64,000 nt of DNA, taken from assembly GCA_947311845.1 (NCBI GenBank), contig CAMZMU010000062.1, positions 45,466,030 through 45,530,029 of the forward strand. Reading direction: 5' to 3'. Origin of the DNA: Poa pratensis (Eukaryota; Streptophyta; Magnoliopsida; Poales; Poaceae). Position numbers and translations under genes: made by a program. Positions within the stretch are counted from its first letter, which is position 1; each line of letters opens with the position of its first letter. A model generated the notes under the pieces. It had not been told where the DNA came from. It did not search any database and saw only the letters and a program-made list of their open reading frames with translations. Positions 9,850-22,924 of this stretch are shown one piece after another.

Positions 9850-11943
9850 GCCATTATCGATAAGTGGCAGGGCGGTGGCCGGGGCGCCTGTGAAATTTCA
9901 CCGCGCGGTTAGTTACCTCTCCCGTGGTCGTTTTGGGGATTTTTGGGGTTGGTTCTAGACTTGGCAAATATGAGAACTGGATGGGAAGTTTTACTCAGCT
10001 TCCTAAAAAAATTGTGGGGAAGGGGGCACTTATATAAACGGCGTTGGAGCTCTGCCTTTGGGACGAATTGCTAATAAAGCAGTTTTTAGCAAATTGGGGG
10101 GGGGGGGGGGGGGGGGGGGGGGTGGGGGTGGGGATTATAGGGAGGCTGCTAGAGATGCTCGTAGCTAGTTGTTTGGATGTAAACGGGTGAATTGTCCAAA
10201 TTACCCTTGGAGACATGAAAACGTGTTTTTTTTGGCTTATTTTCGTGTAATAAATAACATATACATGTAAAATAGAAAAAAACATTGCAAGTATGTAAAA
10301 TAGAAGGCCACGATTTGCAACAACACGAAAAAACTTGTAACATGCAGCAAATGCAGCACACGACTATTAAAACATGTCTTTAGTGTATATGAAGCAAACC
10401 AACACCGAACTCTTATAAGATGACAAAACAAGCTATGGAACATTGAAAATCCCATAGTAGCTAACATGAGAAGCCCTGCATTTAAGTATTGTGAAGTTTA
10501 TATATGAATTTTGATGGCAATGAACTTCTAAAATGAACCACCTATTATATTGCAATGAAGAATGGATCAAACATGAGAAGTGCATTTGATCCTAAGTTGT
10601 ACTCATATTGACACCATGTTTTTTTTTGCAATTTTGCTCTTGGTGATATTTAGAATTATGTATTTCTCACTTTTGTGGTCAAACGGTAATATGCAACTAT
10701 ATTATCCATTAAGAACCGCACAACTAAAGTTTTATGGCACTCAACACGGGAAATAACCTCATATTCCATAAACTGGAAAATAAAATGGGAACAATAGTTT
10801 CTCCTTTTTTTAAGAACATGCAAGATTTGCATGGAATGTCATTAAGAAATAGTTTATCCTCACCGGAGCTTATTTCGACCACGGTCTATAATTCGGTTCC
10901 TAGAGAAAGATAAACTACAAAGAAGTGACCCATGAAGAGTTAAAGGAAGTGTACGAGCTTGTCGTGGTATTGATGTTTCGACTTGTTGACAAATGTGTAA
11001 TAGATTTGTGATATTTAACCTTTTGTACTTTGGTTCTCGTTGCCACCTATGGGTGACTTCTGTAAAAACAATATAATTAAGTAGGTTGGTCAGTTATCTT
11101 TATTCTTTTTTCGAGAAGTCGTAGACAATCATCTAAATAATATATCGGAACAAGGAAAAAAGAGTTGACAAGGTGGGTTGAGAGCGAGCCCATGTACCAC
11201 GTAGCTGGCTTTGGTCACCCTACTAAGCTACCCGTGTAACGGCGTAGCCTTCGGAAACATTCTCCGTGGAAACCCTCAGGTAGATCCCCTTAGCTCAATC
11301 AGTCGAGGAGTGAACCACCAACGTCTCAACACTGAGTGCGGGCTTTGACCTGGGAACCCAGGCCACTGCCCTTCCAGCCTTATTCTGGCCGCGACCTGAG
11401 GGCCAAGCCCGCTCGTAAACCACCACACTGGGCGTTGTTACGACTTCTCTTTCCTTCCATCCGAGCGGGCTTTCACATGGGCTTCTAGCTCACGACCCAC
11501 TATCATCAACTCTTTAGCCCTCCACTGCTGGAGTAACAGGCGCGCGCGACCAGGCCTGGCTGACAGAATGGTGGAGGCGACGTATTTAAGCTGGTATTGG
11601 TGTTAATGTGTTAGCAGTGTGGGACTAATTAGAGCTGGCGTTGATTACGTCTGGTTAATTAAGCACGGTTGCACGGAAGAGGGCGCGTGCATGCGTTGGT
11701 CTCTGGTTTGCTCCGTTGCATCGCATGTGCATGGGCCTCCATATGTTGGTACAGTGATTTTTTTTTTTTGAAAATGAGGGAACTTTTTTTTTAACAGGGG
11801 AACTTCAACAGTCAAAACTCGTTGCGTGCAAATTGGCTAGCTAGTCTAGAGTCCAGCCGTATAACTCGCTCGGCTCGGCAGCGTACTTTTCAGTAGGAAT
11901 CAGACAGGGATTGGCCAGTGAGTTTTCAGTAGAGTACAAAACA
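9850..11943. other. Second insertion in the split DUF6598 5' region, unassigned
   Basis: This 2.1-kb block separates the two parts of the duplicated target copy (9799-9849 and 11944-11976). It includes a 27-base G run at 10096-10122, AT-rich DNA at 10200-11110 and GC-rich DNA at 11160-11700. No coding domain or terminal repeat could be recognised. Confidence 0.4.
10096..10122 (+). repeat. Poly-G run of 27
   Basis: An uninterrupted G tract is followed by TGGGGGTGGGG. It could form a G-quadruplex and is a likely site of assembly length error. Confidence 0.9.
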
Positions 11944-12185
11944 CGAATTTTAGCATCCGACACAAATAAGATGGTACCATAAGTGAGACAGTGACGACTG
12001 AAACCGATTTCCATTCATGTGCCCCTTTTATTGTGTTCGGGAGTCATATGGGATTCAGCTAAAAAGGTTATCCCCGTTTGCCTTGGCAAACTCAAAACAT
12101 CGGAACGGGAAGTAAAAACCCAAGCCTGGTCAGAGTGGAGATCCCGGTCTGTAGCAACCGACTGGACTTTAGCATGAGAACTCAC

Positions 12186-12263
12186 CGGGAAACACGACGG
12201 ATAGCCGGAGCATTGGCGGCCGCAAAGAGTGTAGAGAATCGTCGCGCGAGCGCTGATGGCCAT
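12186..12263 (-). CDS. Possible first coding exon of the split DUF6598 gene
   Basis: On the minus strand an ATG at 12263 opens a 26-codon exon ending exactly at a GTGAGT donor (12185-12184). The exon reads MAISARATILYTLCGRQ and then CSGYPSCFP. A GC-rich leader lies upstream. Downstream the sequence runs into the copy of the DUF6598 5' segment at 11976-11944, so this may be the original first exon, now separated by about 3 kb of inserted DNA. There is no homology evidence for the peptide itself. Confidence 0.3.
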
Positions 12264-12720
12264 GGCCGCCACCAGCGAGGTGAGAGGAGAGGTCGAGATT
12301 CGAGCGGCACCGGCGAGGCGGTGCACTGAGGCAGGAGAAGTCAGAGAGACAAGGAATCGAGCGCAAGAGGGTTTTGCTTTTGCATCTGCGCCGTCTCGCA
12401 TCCCGATCGCCGGTCTCTGAGCGCGCAGCCGGCATCCAGTCCAGTCCGCTGATCGACGCCTCCTGCGGTCCTGCCTACCGAGCGGCTCAGCTCGGCCCAG
12501 AAACATGCTCGTTTTTTGTCTTGGATTGCTCCTTGTTGGCCGGGAGTGGAGTTTGCCGGTGACCTTGCTCCGGCAGAACCTTTTGTTTTAACACAGACAA
12601 TGTAGATCCCATCAGGCTGAAGAGATCTATAATAACCGTGTGGTGCGTGGTGGAGCGGGTACTGTTCTTGAGGCCAGTACAATTCATCTCCCATCAGGCC
12701 ATCACCTATCTACTCTTGTA

Positions 12721-12843
12721 CTCCCTCCGTTCCAATTTAATTGACTTGCTATCCACCAAACGTGGATGTATCTAGACAATTTACATATATAGATACATCC
12801 ACATGTGGTACATAGCAATTCAATTAAATTGGAACGGAGAGAG
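12721..12843. mobile_element. Stowaway MITE
   Basis: It starts CTCCCTCCGTTCCAA and ends with the inverse TTGGAACGGAGAGAG. It is flanked by TA on both sides (12719-12720, 12844-12845). The 123-bp length and palindromic interior fit Stowaway (Mariner-type) MITEs. Confidence 0.92.
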
Positions 12844-13066
12844 TAGCCGTCAAGCCGACACTGTCATCGGTTTCAGCTACTATCTCCAGTTCCTGTACAT
12901 TCAGCCGAGAATTTGAAGTCATGTCAGGGACTAGTCGACTGAATATTATCCTAAAAACTGCCGCCATTACAGGAACAAGTAGCCGATGAGATGCTTAATT
13001 TCGTAGTTTTGTTGTCGAGAGAAATGTTTCACATGTTCGGAAAGAGCATGCTTCTAGTATATAATA

Positions 13067-13189
13067 CTTTCTCCGTCCCAAAATAAGTGTCTCAATTTTG
13101 CACAAAAGTAGATGTATCTATACATGTTTCATGTCTAGATACATCAACTTTTTGACAAATCTAAGACAGTTATTGTTGGACAGAGGGAG
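13067..13189. mobile_element. Stowaway MITE
   Basis: Its 123 bp are flanked by TA, with ends CTTTCTCCGTCCC and CAGAGGGAG. It lies downstream of the PRMT4 stop codon and belongs to the same family as the inner MITE at 35824-35946, which is in the opposite orientation. Confidence 0.9.
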
Positions 13190-13650
13190 TATATGGCACA
13201 GAAAATTTTCAACTAGGTTCACCTTCCAATTGAGAAGTTCAAGCGAGCGGATCAAACTCACAGCAAACAATATTCTTTTGTTAAGAGAAGACATTACATT
13301 CGATTGAAAAAAAAGTGACACTAAACTCACAACAAAGCATTCACAACCTCATCAGAATAATAGAATAATAATACATAAGATCATACAACCTTCTTCCCTG
13401 TTAGATGCCTTCTATCTTCGACTTCCCTCCGATCAGATACACTCTTATTGTTTTCTGACACTAAATAGGGGGGCAAGCGCGAGCACAATTAGCTACAGCG
13501 CTGCACAACTTTGACACAATTATCTCCACCACACTAGACGCGCTGATGGCCATCGGCAGCCACACATAGCAGCATCCAGCAGAAACATATTGTTGTTGTG
13601 CAGACATGAGCTCGTTGCAGGGAGCAAAGCATGCACCTCAGGTTTCTGCC

Positions 13651-16600
13651 CTATCGAGTGAAGGCCGCGGAGTCTCTCTCCTGTTCTACCGTGATGCCAG
13701 GGCTTAGCCCATCTTGCATCTGCTGTCCAGATCCCTGTTTGCAGAACAAATACTAAGTGGAAACAAAACAATTTTGAATGTTTGAATAATAGATTATGTG
13801 CCTTGGCGACAAAAGTGCTAATAATGTTCAACTACTTGACCATATGCTAGAATCCCAAAAGGAATCAAAAGCTGGTCTCTTAGGTCCTGCTGCTCATTGG
13901 TTTAGCCAAACATTATCCTATTCTAGTGTTGTCAATGTAGGTAGAAACACAAACAGAAAAAACAGGAACAACTTACTTGCGCCTGCAAAGATGACAAGGG
14001 CTGCTGTTGCTCTTGTGGCATATATTGCTGTGGTTGAGACAACCTGTAGTATGGCTCCTTCAGTTCAAGTTTGGCTGTGGATGTCTGCAGGATGCCGCCT
14101 TGCTCCGCACCCACACCCCACATTTTGGCTTCAAAAAAGAATCAGAGAGCACAAGAACCATGAGCTTAAAGAATTCAAAAGCAATAGATAGTAGTGATAT
14201 CAAAAGAATAAAAGGGTGTCCAACCTGACATTGTTAAGTATATTGTGTAGCTTTGTGCACTGTGTGCCACAAGATGAAGTCGGCCTGTTATTTCTTGGCC
14301 AGCCATAACGTACAATGGCTGAGCAAGTACGCATCGCAACTGGTACCAGTGAGTCGTAGGGGAACCTGGAGCGGTGGTAAGCCATCTCTGGACAGTGCTA
14401 CATTACAAATACCATACATTTAATCCCAGAGAAATGAATAAGGAACTGAAGATGGCATAAGCAGAACAAAGCAATGCTACACACAGAAATATTCTGACCT
14501 TCCATCGAACAATACATCAAACCAACAAGCTAACCCGTGCACCCTGGTGCCAATAGAGGATACAAAACTCAGAGGAATATCCATTTCGTAAAGGTCCTCT
14601 TCCTGAAAAAGGAACGTAATGATGCCCACAATTTGCACAAACCAAAACAACTTCAAGAAAAATTGCATGTAACTTCAATGTCATCTGCAGGAGTGTATAC
14701 CTTCATTTTAGTGAAATCAAGAGTATGATGTGTTGCTGGAGAAATCAATAATCTTGGATCAAATGCATCCACCACAGGCTGCACAAGAATTACAAAATAT
14801 TTATATTTGTCAATACGAAACAGTCGCTCGCATGGATAGCACTCATTCTTGGGTCATATACAAAATACAGAAATAAGTCAGATTTAGTAATGCCATGCTG
14901 TCAGAACCAAGCAAAAATCGTTAAGGAGGCAGCTAGAGATTTGTTCATCTCAGTTGGGTAACTTGTGAGATCCGCAAGAAACAGAACACAATTAACTTTA
15001 CCAATTAACTGGTTAGAAACAGAAAGCAAAACATTTCAGAACTTAACTTGCTACAATAATGTTCTATTGTTACCATACTAGTGTCTAAAAACAGAGTGGA
15101 GAACAGTACGTTCTTTCCAAGCAAAGATGAGGCAAGAAGCTGCTCTAAATTATCCATGATGGAGGCAAAACTAATGATTAACTACAAACAGGACCAAATA
15201 AAACTATTTACTAGTGACCCTCTGAATGGCGCCACAGTTCCAGGGTAAACTATAGGGCAGGAGGACACATGCTACAGAGGAAGCTGAACAGAAAATTATA
15301 GACAACATACAATGACCCATTTTAACGATCAATTTACCATAGCTAGCTGCAGACAAGTTGAAATGCAAACACAATGCTACTAACTGTAAGGTCAAATAGT
15401 AGTCACCTGTGAAAAATATCCATCGAACGCTGACCCGTGCAAGGGTGTGAGATCAACACCAAAAAAGTTATGCTGCTGCCAAAAGAGAGCCTGCAAGTAC
15501 ATAAACTCAAAATAAGATACCAGAAACGAGAGATGCCTGGACTAAAATGGCGACTGCGCCAGGTTATACTCTTTCAATAAAAACAAACGCAAATAAAAAG
15601 TAAGCCCCGCACTCAATGTAAGGCTATAAACTTCCCAAGATTTAGCTTTGACCAACAATTAGTTCAACCAATATATGAAGTATACCAAACAAAATGGATA
15701 TCATTGAAAAGAGTGATGAGAACGAATCCAGCTGTACCATTTTGTATCATGGATCTGCATGTTGAAGTAATTATGTGTCAAAGCTAAATATTGGAAAGTG
15801 TGACATCTTACATTTCCAAACGGAGGGATACCTATCGCAGAACAACTACATTGTTTTATTATATTAGCTTTACATTTTGAAGTTCGTGGGTGTGGGCACA
15901 TCCTGATCACAGTGCAGCACCATGACATAATAAAGTATGTACAAGCTAAGGATTCTTGCCATTCACAAGGTCTTAAATACTCCCTCCATTTTATATTACT
16001 TGTCATCCTGCACTTCCACCAAGGCACAAATGAAAAATACCATATTGACCCTTTTCCATTTTGACTTAGCCTGATAACTCTTTCTAGATGTTAGCTGCTC
16101 ATTAGTGGACCATGCACCTCACACTTGAGACAAGCTAAGGATCAATAATGCTGGGCAGTGGTAGTGCTGGGAATAGTTATTCATAGGAAGGTAGATCCGC
16201 CTAGTAAAATGACACTACTAGGAACGGGATATATAAAGAAAAGAGCAAAAGCTTGGTATGATGATAGGAACAAAATTTGAAAGGTAGGATGACAAGTATT
16301 GCGATATAGAGGGAGTATTTAAGACCCAGATGTTATTGTGTAGCCATTTATTTATACTGGACATATGAACAAATTAAGAATGGCAACTCATACTTTGCAT
16401 CATTTTAGCATATAGAAACAAAAGACTAGCACACGTGTAGTTCATGAAAATTACAGGGACACATATTTGTAACTTCAAATATAAACAATATGCTGTTGGA
16501 CATGTTTGGGATTCTTATCATTAGCTGGCCATATATAAACACATAGAGACCCACGCATTCCTCTCTTCTCTAGAGTATATATATGCCAAGGATGTCCACC

Positions 16601-19600
16601 AATGACGGACAGGGCTTGAAGCTAAAACCTAGGCACCACCCCTACCTAGAAAGTATTGCAATGGTACAATTAGGCCCCCACACGCCAACCGCCCACGTAG
16701 GTGCAAAAAAATACTGAACACAGAAGCCTCATGACACGTACTATGCATAACAAGAACACAGAAGTAAATACACCACCACAAGTAGACCTCAGTAATTATG
16801 CTTTAGTTCGCTAAGTTAACATAATGAGATTAATAAAGCTTCAAATAGCACTTGATAATACAGGGTAAAACTAGCAAATGACTGTACCTTGTTTGCCATT
16901 TCAACATAAAGGTATTCATCGGAAAATGGAGCCATATGAATCCTAAAAAATGTTGAAGAAGTTGAGCAGCAGTGAGAAACTTTTAATTAGATCTTCAAAA
17001 ATGCATGCAAGCTCATCATTTAATAAAATGTCAGGTTGAGTCAAAAAGCTTGTAAAACAATTTAACTCCAGAATTGCACCGAATTTAAACATAGTTCAAT
17101 CCATCCCAAAGAGGATCAGTTCTATTGGTGTATGATAATTCCAGAATACAGATGCTGCCAAACTGAATGCATGTACAATGAAATCCACTCTTTAATTTTG
17201 CTTATAACTTGTTAGTACTTTCAACAAGCATCCATAACATTTCAATCACATCATAAGGTGTCCAAGGGCGGAAATATTATTCAGGGTTCCTTATGAACCA
17301 AAGCACCAGCCAGGCTTACAAGATATGAATATCACTCAACCATATATTTTCTCAAAAAATTATGGACGTATTTGACTGCTTCGATTTTTAGCAAGGTTAT
17401 TTTGTGAAGATTGCGCAAGAACACAAAAGAGTGAACCCTCTTGACCTGCCCATAAGCTGGGCCTGAAGCCAGATCTGCAAAGTCTCAAACCTGGCCCAGT
17501 CCAAGCACGTAAACTTTCTTTTTTTTTTCCTTTTCCAAACACTATCGTACTTTCAAAATTATATTTCGTTATTGGTCATGTTGGCTTTAGTTCAGGCCTG
17601 TGGGTCAAAGTTCTTGCCCAAACCCAAAACTGGGCTGTCCATGAGGCCACGAAGGATGATCAACTAATGCAAATGTCTCTTTTGCAACTAAAACTGCTAA
17701 AGAACAATTAATTAAGTGCACAAGAAATAATGATACAAATAGTTAGAAAATGCAGAATCAACCAGCGAATAAGTGGAGTGGAGGCAGATGACAAAAGTTA
17801 CTATTATCCAGAGTTATGAAACAATTATTCATAAGAAACATACCTTCCCGTTGTTGGAAACATTTTACCACCAGGAGCAAGGAATCTGTCCCTAGCTATA
17901 ACATAGGACTCTAGCATTCTCTCATTCACCAAAAGGGTTCCTACAGAATAATGTAGCTCTAAGTAATAAATACAAACTTCAGAAACAGAATAAATCATGA
18001 TTCTATTATTTTCAAAATAACGAGTATACAAGTCAATGTTAGAACACAAAGACATTGATCAAAAACATATAGATGAACCAAGACAATTGTGCTACAAAGA
18101 ATGGCCTAGACCAAAACTTGATACATGATTTTAGTCATATATTAATCATTCCAAAGACCGGTCAACGTCTTAATTACTGTTCAATTTTCTAATTTCAGAA
18201 AGGTAAGGGTATTCCAATTGTTAACTATGTCATCCTGCTATTACTGGACAGCTGCTAAGTAGCTCTATTATCTTTCAACTAGATTAAAATAAACTGATGG
18301 ATCAAATTGTCTTCAAGGTAGTACACAAATCAAAACCAGAACATCTAGTACTCGTTTGAAAGTATAATGTACTCTAGGACATGCTGTTTAGAGCCAAGAG
18401 GTCAAGACCAAACACTGGAGTTCTCAATGTATCAACGGTATACAGATAGTGCCTTGAACATCACTAAAAGATATACAAGGTAGGCATACAGATCAGCATA
18501 AGTATAGAACAGTCCAGAGAACTTAAAAGAGAACCATACCCATAGGCTCAGAAATCAGAATATCAGCTTTCTCTGGAAGTTCGACTTCCTCAACTTTGCC
18601 TTTGATGATCTAATTAGGAAGGGAACACATAGTTTCATTCGAGTGAAAAGGGTAATAAAAAAAGAAACATATCCAATCCAACTGATATAAAACAAACCGT
18701 GATTCGTTGTCCGAGCGATGGGTTCCCAGAAATAAGCCGCTGGGCATGTTCAACCATTTCAGATGCCTCGACTGCATACACATGTTTAGCACCAGCCTGA
18801 GAATAACGTGGAAAACGGCACATATTAAGTTATCAGACACAGAAGTGAAAGAGCCCATGAGAAGTTTAAACCGCACCTGTGCAGCAAATAACGAAAGAAT
18901 ACCGCTACCAGCTCCAACATCAACCACAACCCGACCCTCGAAGTCGGATCGGTTTTCCATTACAGCAGCATAGTATGTTCCTAGAACGGAAGAATGTGCA
19001 CTTGTTATATTTATGCAGAAGGTGAGTTTCATGCCATGTTGATAGCAGAATCCCTAACTGGGTACTTCAATTCAAAATGTATGTTGAGATTTCTTTACAT
19101 TCATATATGATGTAGATTTAGTTAAGTATGTAATTCAAAGAGATATTGACCTGTCCTCACAAAATCTTGCAACATATTTTGCTGATGTAATAGTTGGCCA
19201 TAGTAGTGGAAATACATCTGTGCAGATGATGCCTCAATTTTCGTATCAAATTTGCTTTTAGAAACCATTATTGATCCATTCTCCAAGGGTTCACCTGGCA
19301 GATAAGCAGCAATATAATGAACATAAAAATCTATAGTTGTGTTTCCACCAAAGAAAAAATAAACAATGGCTTTGTGGTATCATTTCTGGCATAAGTTATT
19401 AGATGAATAAGTCACTTCTATTTCTCAGTTTCCAAGCAGAACCAAAATCTACCAAAGATATGTGTACTTTTAGTTCATCTTCCAAAAAAATGCAGTAGAA
19501 TCCATCTGTTTCTCAAAAAACATGCAGTAGAAAAAATAAACAATGACTTTGTGGCATCATTTCTGGCATAAGTTATTAGATGAATGAGTCACTTCTATTT

Positions 19601-21437
19601 CTCAGTTTCCAAGCAGAAGCAAAATCTACAAAAGATATGTGTACTTTTAGTTCATCTTCCAAAAAACATGCAGTAGAATCCATCATGCTCGGTTTAGATT
19701 CGTTTATTAAATCCTAGTTATCCTCCAATGGAACTGGTTGTGCATATTAAGCACTAAAAGGTGCAAGTTCTACAAGTAAAATTAGGATGACAGGGGGAGG
19801 GGGGGGGGGGGGGGTCAGACTAGCCAGACACAGGCAAAGTTAGTCCATTTGCTAAAGAAAAATGACATGCTGGTATTCTTCGGATAATACAGTTAGGATA
19901 ATATATCAAACCACGGTGTTAGTAAGTACGTATAATTAAAGGCACTTGTATTGTGGGAAGCTACTGAGACCTTTATTTACTCCAGATTGAGAGATATAAC
20001 TAATGTCATGTACGAGACTCTAAAAACTAACACTGAGAATTATCTGAAACAAGAAATTAAAGAACGAACCAGCTTTTCCACTAATCATTTGTTGTTTCCA
20101 TCGTTGAAAAGCTAGAGAGAAGGCTTTGCTCTCAGATTCTGTCCTAAGAACAACCTTAATTGCTCTTGAAAATAATTTCTGCCTCAAAGAATTGAGAGTT
20201 AACATGAAGCCATTTAATATGTAATACAAGAAAATTCAAAGTTCTAATGTATAGCCCAAATTAAGAAAATTTAGTAAGGCATTCAAAGGGTGTCAACAAA
20301 GCAGTGCTACACAGCAGGGATCCATCTTTACACCATGTCAAGATAAAAATAAAAAATTCAGAGTTTTACTAGGCTCTACTATTTCAGGGCAGGAAGCACC
20401 AGTCCTTTGCAAACAGGAAAAGGGTGTCAAGAGCTGTTGCTTTTCTCATATGAATGTGAAGTTATATTAAAGAGGCACATTTAGAACAGGCATGCTTAGA
20501 TCATAGTACGGTTTCATCTAGAACTGATTAAGGCCCCCTTCTTTTCAGCTTATTTTCCAGATTCTCCCAGAAGCTACCCTCCATCAGCTTCTCCAGAATC
20601 TCGTTTTTTAAATTTGTTTAAACTTCTAAATTTGTCTTCCCAATACTTATTTAGAAGTTTAAACAAATTTAAAAAACGAGATTCTGGGAGAAGCTGATGG
20701 AGGGTACCTTCTGGGAGAATCTGGAAAATAAGCTGAAAAGAAGGGGGCCTAAGTCGCTATTAAAACAAAATGTGCCAGGAAACAAAATGTGCCAGGAAAT
20801 AGAGTGTTTCAAAATACAAAATGCAACGCAAACTGCAATATCCATGTCATCGTACAGAACTAGTATAGTAATATTTCCATTGAATTCACCAAACTCCACT
20901 GAAGCATTTTTACACGAAATTGACTGTTTCTCTAGATTGGCATCAACTAATCCTCAGAACAGATAATTGGTCCAACCGAGCACGACACATTTTCAAATCG
21001 GGTACATCCAACAGAAGCACAAAACTAACTAAAACCCAACAAAGCAAGCATCCGGAAGAGTACCTCTTCGACGCCAGGCTTAGCCTCCGTCTCACCGCTG
21101 ACGCACAGCCACTCCGTCCGGCCCAGCTTAAATATCTGCGAGACCCAACACATTACTCCCCAAACGCATAGCAATGACAGACACACACATACCTCCCCAA
21201 ACCACCACACAGCTCCACTCTGCCCCAAATCACGGAGATCGCGGCGCGTACCTGGGCGTCGGAGAGGTCGATCTCCACGGCCTTCTCGGCCCCGGTCCTA
21301 ACGAGGCTGAGCCGCGCCGCCCCGGATGCGGCGTCCAGGCCGAACACGGCCTTGCCGCCGCCAGCCTCCTGCGAGTCGGCGGCGGCGGCGTTGACGTCGG
21401 AGAAGGAGACGTTGGGGAACATGTCCGGCGACGCCAT
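13651..21437 (-). CDS. PRMT4: Protein arginine methyltransferase 4 (PRMT4/CARM1), 15 exons, intact
   Basis: Exons: 21437-21252, 21135-21064, 20178-20070, 19294-19151, 18980-18877, 18796-18698, 18609-18540, 17940-17844, 16942-16888, 15490-15407, 14778-14701, 14602-14499, 14397-14225, 14128-13977, 13734-13651. Every junction is GT-AG and phase is kept; the product is 536 residues. The enzyme uses S-adenosylmethionine to dimethylate arginines asymmetrically (type I), acting on histone H3 and RNA-binding proteins in the nucleus; in plants it affects flowering time and splicing. Residues 1-120 form the PH-like N-terminal domain. YFHYY (150-154) precedes the SAM-binding motif [14 protein letters not shown] (188-201). 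The double-E loop is [14 protein letters not shown] (E259, E268). The THW loop is at 416-418. The C-terminal tail is Q-rich. Large introns hold several MITEs. No lesion is seen. Confidence 0.96.
15980..16315. mobile_element. Stowaway-type MITE in PRMT4 intron 9
   Basis: It starts CTCCCTCCATTTTATATTAC, ends ATATAGAGGGAG, and has TA on both sides (15978-15979, 16316-16317). Subterminal arms TTGTCATCCTGC and GTAGGATGACAA are inverted. At 336 bp it is longer than the other Stowaways here. Confidence 0.85.
19354..19707. repeat. 177-bp tandem duplication in PRMT4 intron 4
   Basis: AAACAATGGCTTTGTGGTATC and its later copy AAACAATGACTTTGTGGCATC are 177 bp apart. The two units are about 95% alike by eye. 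The block lies upstream (minus sense) of the exon at 19294-19151. Confidence 0.8.
19799..19814 (+). repeat. Poly-G run in a PRMT4 intron
   Basis: Sixteen G in a row, preceded by CAGGGGGA. It is a simple repeat within an intron. Confidence 0.85.
20532..20749. mobile_element. Tourist/Harbinger-type MITE, almost fully palindromic, in PRMT4 intron 2
   Basis: TAA flanks both ends (20529-20531, 20750-20752), the target duplication typical of PIF/Harbinger. The ends GGCCCCCTTCTTTTCAGC and GCTGAAAAGAAGGGGGCC are perfect inverses. The arms stay paired for about 90 bp to a short loop near 20632-20650. Confidence 0.9.
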
Positions 21438-22021
21438 TGGGCGAGGGGCTAGCTAGGGTTACCGGGGCGGGCTGAGCCTGAGCGCCGTGGCGGAGGCGAG
21501 GGGCTAGCTAGGGTTTTGCGGCGGGCGGGAGGGTGGTGGCTGCTCCGGTTTTTTACGCCTCCTGCCCTTTTTCCTCTGCAGATTGATTTTATTTTAATTC
21601 TGGCGGAGAAGACGGCCCCTCCGCCTGCCACTGGTGGGTGGTCCCCGTCTGTAGTACGAGTCCGGGCCCACGTGTCTGTGAGTTCTATCGGTACGCCTTG
21701 TGTACGCCGAGCAGCAAGCTCCGCCGTGTACGGACGTGACATGGGCATAGTGTTTCCCTGGTCCCACATATCAGTGAGATAAGTTTGGGGGTAATGATGA
21801 GTTTGTCATTGCTACAAAATCAGTGCGAGTGGGCTTTCGGGCCATTGCGATTTGTCCTTTTTAAGCCCAGTAATTCTGGGCCATGTCCATGTAGGCGGAT
21901 CAGGCATCGGTACACCACGGTACCGCTGACATGGAGGCACCTTGTCGCAACCAGAGGATATGAGAGCGATGATCGCGAGGGAATTTCACTATTCCAACCA
22001 CGAGCCGAGGATGGCGAGGCA
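21438..22021. other. PRMT4 promoter side and host DNA up to the Helitron insertion
   Basis: GC-rich leader and promoter sequence of the minus-strand PRMT4 gene lies up to about 21560. A repeated GGCGAGGGGCTAGCTAGGGTT occurs near 21440 and 21498. Beyond that, no gene is recognised. Confidence 0.5.
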
Positions 22022-22199
22022 TCTTTACTATTAAATGGGAGTCCGTACGTCGGTACGTCGTCCCATTTTCTGCCTTCGTCTGGTCGATCGCGTCGCGAGC
22101 GCGACATATGGGCCAAGCCCAGCAAAGCCTGCTTGCCTCGCAACCATCACGTCGTTTTTCTCCTGGCGTCCAGCGAAGGAGACAGTACCCACGCCTAGG

Positions 22200-22924
22200 G
22201 TTCCTTCTCCACCACACCGCTACGCACTACGCAGTTCATCGGCGCCGCCTCCCTGCCCAGCGCGCCGGCCGCACCATCAGGGTAATAAGATGGCCTACAC
22301 CCCCGCCCCATTCCCCATGGTCACGTTCTGTGCCGCACTCTGCCGGATCGGCATCGGGCTGCTGGCCATCGCCGGCATACCGCCCGCGGCCGCCGATCTA
22401 CCCTATCAACGCGCCGTCGGTTGTGCCCTGCCCGCCTCCGGTTCCCCCTCCACTGGATGGTGCCCATGCGAGCGCCGCCGGCCTCCTCGCGCCCATGGAT
22501 GTTGCATCCGTTCTCCATCCTCCACTGTGTTCATCCTGACTCCCCGAAGAACGACACATGTACTCCCCGGCGAGCCAGCCCTGATCCGATCTCCCTCTTG
22601 ATTTCTTGCCATGATGGTTGGCAGAAGGATTGCGAGACATTGGGTCCTACCTGGGAATTCACCTGCAACCACGGGAGTACCTCGATTCTTGATGCTGTTC
22701 TGGATTGCGATGTTGCACGAGAGGTTCTTCAGATGGATGTGAATTTTCGTTTTTCAGTCCAGGTTCGCATGCAGTCTAGGACGTGGTGCAAGCAGCCATG
22801 GGGAAAGACGACCCTGGTGCAGCCCAGCCTCCTCGTTCAGCAAAGCAGCACCTGCTTGCTGAAGTTTTTTGTCCGTTTCAACCTAAGCTCATGGTTTTTA
22901 GATCGAAAGGTATGGACAAGTTAA
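22200..22924 (+). other. GC-rich gene-like segment in Helitron unit 1 (also 25520-26244)
   Basis: Long open frames overlap here on the plus strand, for example one containing MVTFCAALCRIGIGLLAIAG at about 22318-22380. Codon-rich GC composition contrasts with the AT-rich flanks, as expected of a captured gene fragment. No domain was recognised and the parent gene is unknown. Confidence 0.35.

Noticed and set aside
12015..12506. 163-codon minus-strand frame upstream of the split DUF6598 region
   Set aside because: It overlaps the GC-rich leader in another frame. The 26-codon frame ending on a GTGAGT donor is the better candidate.
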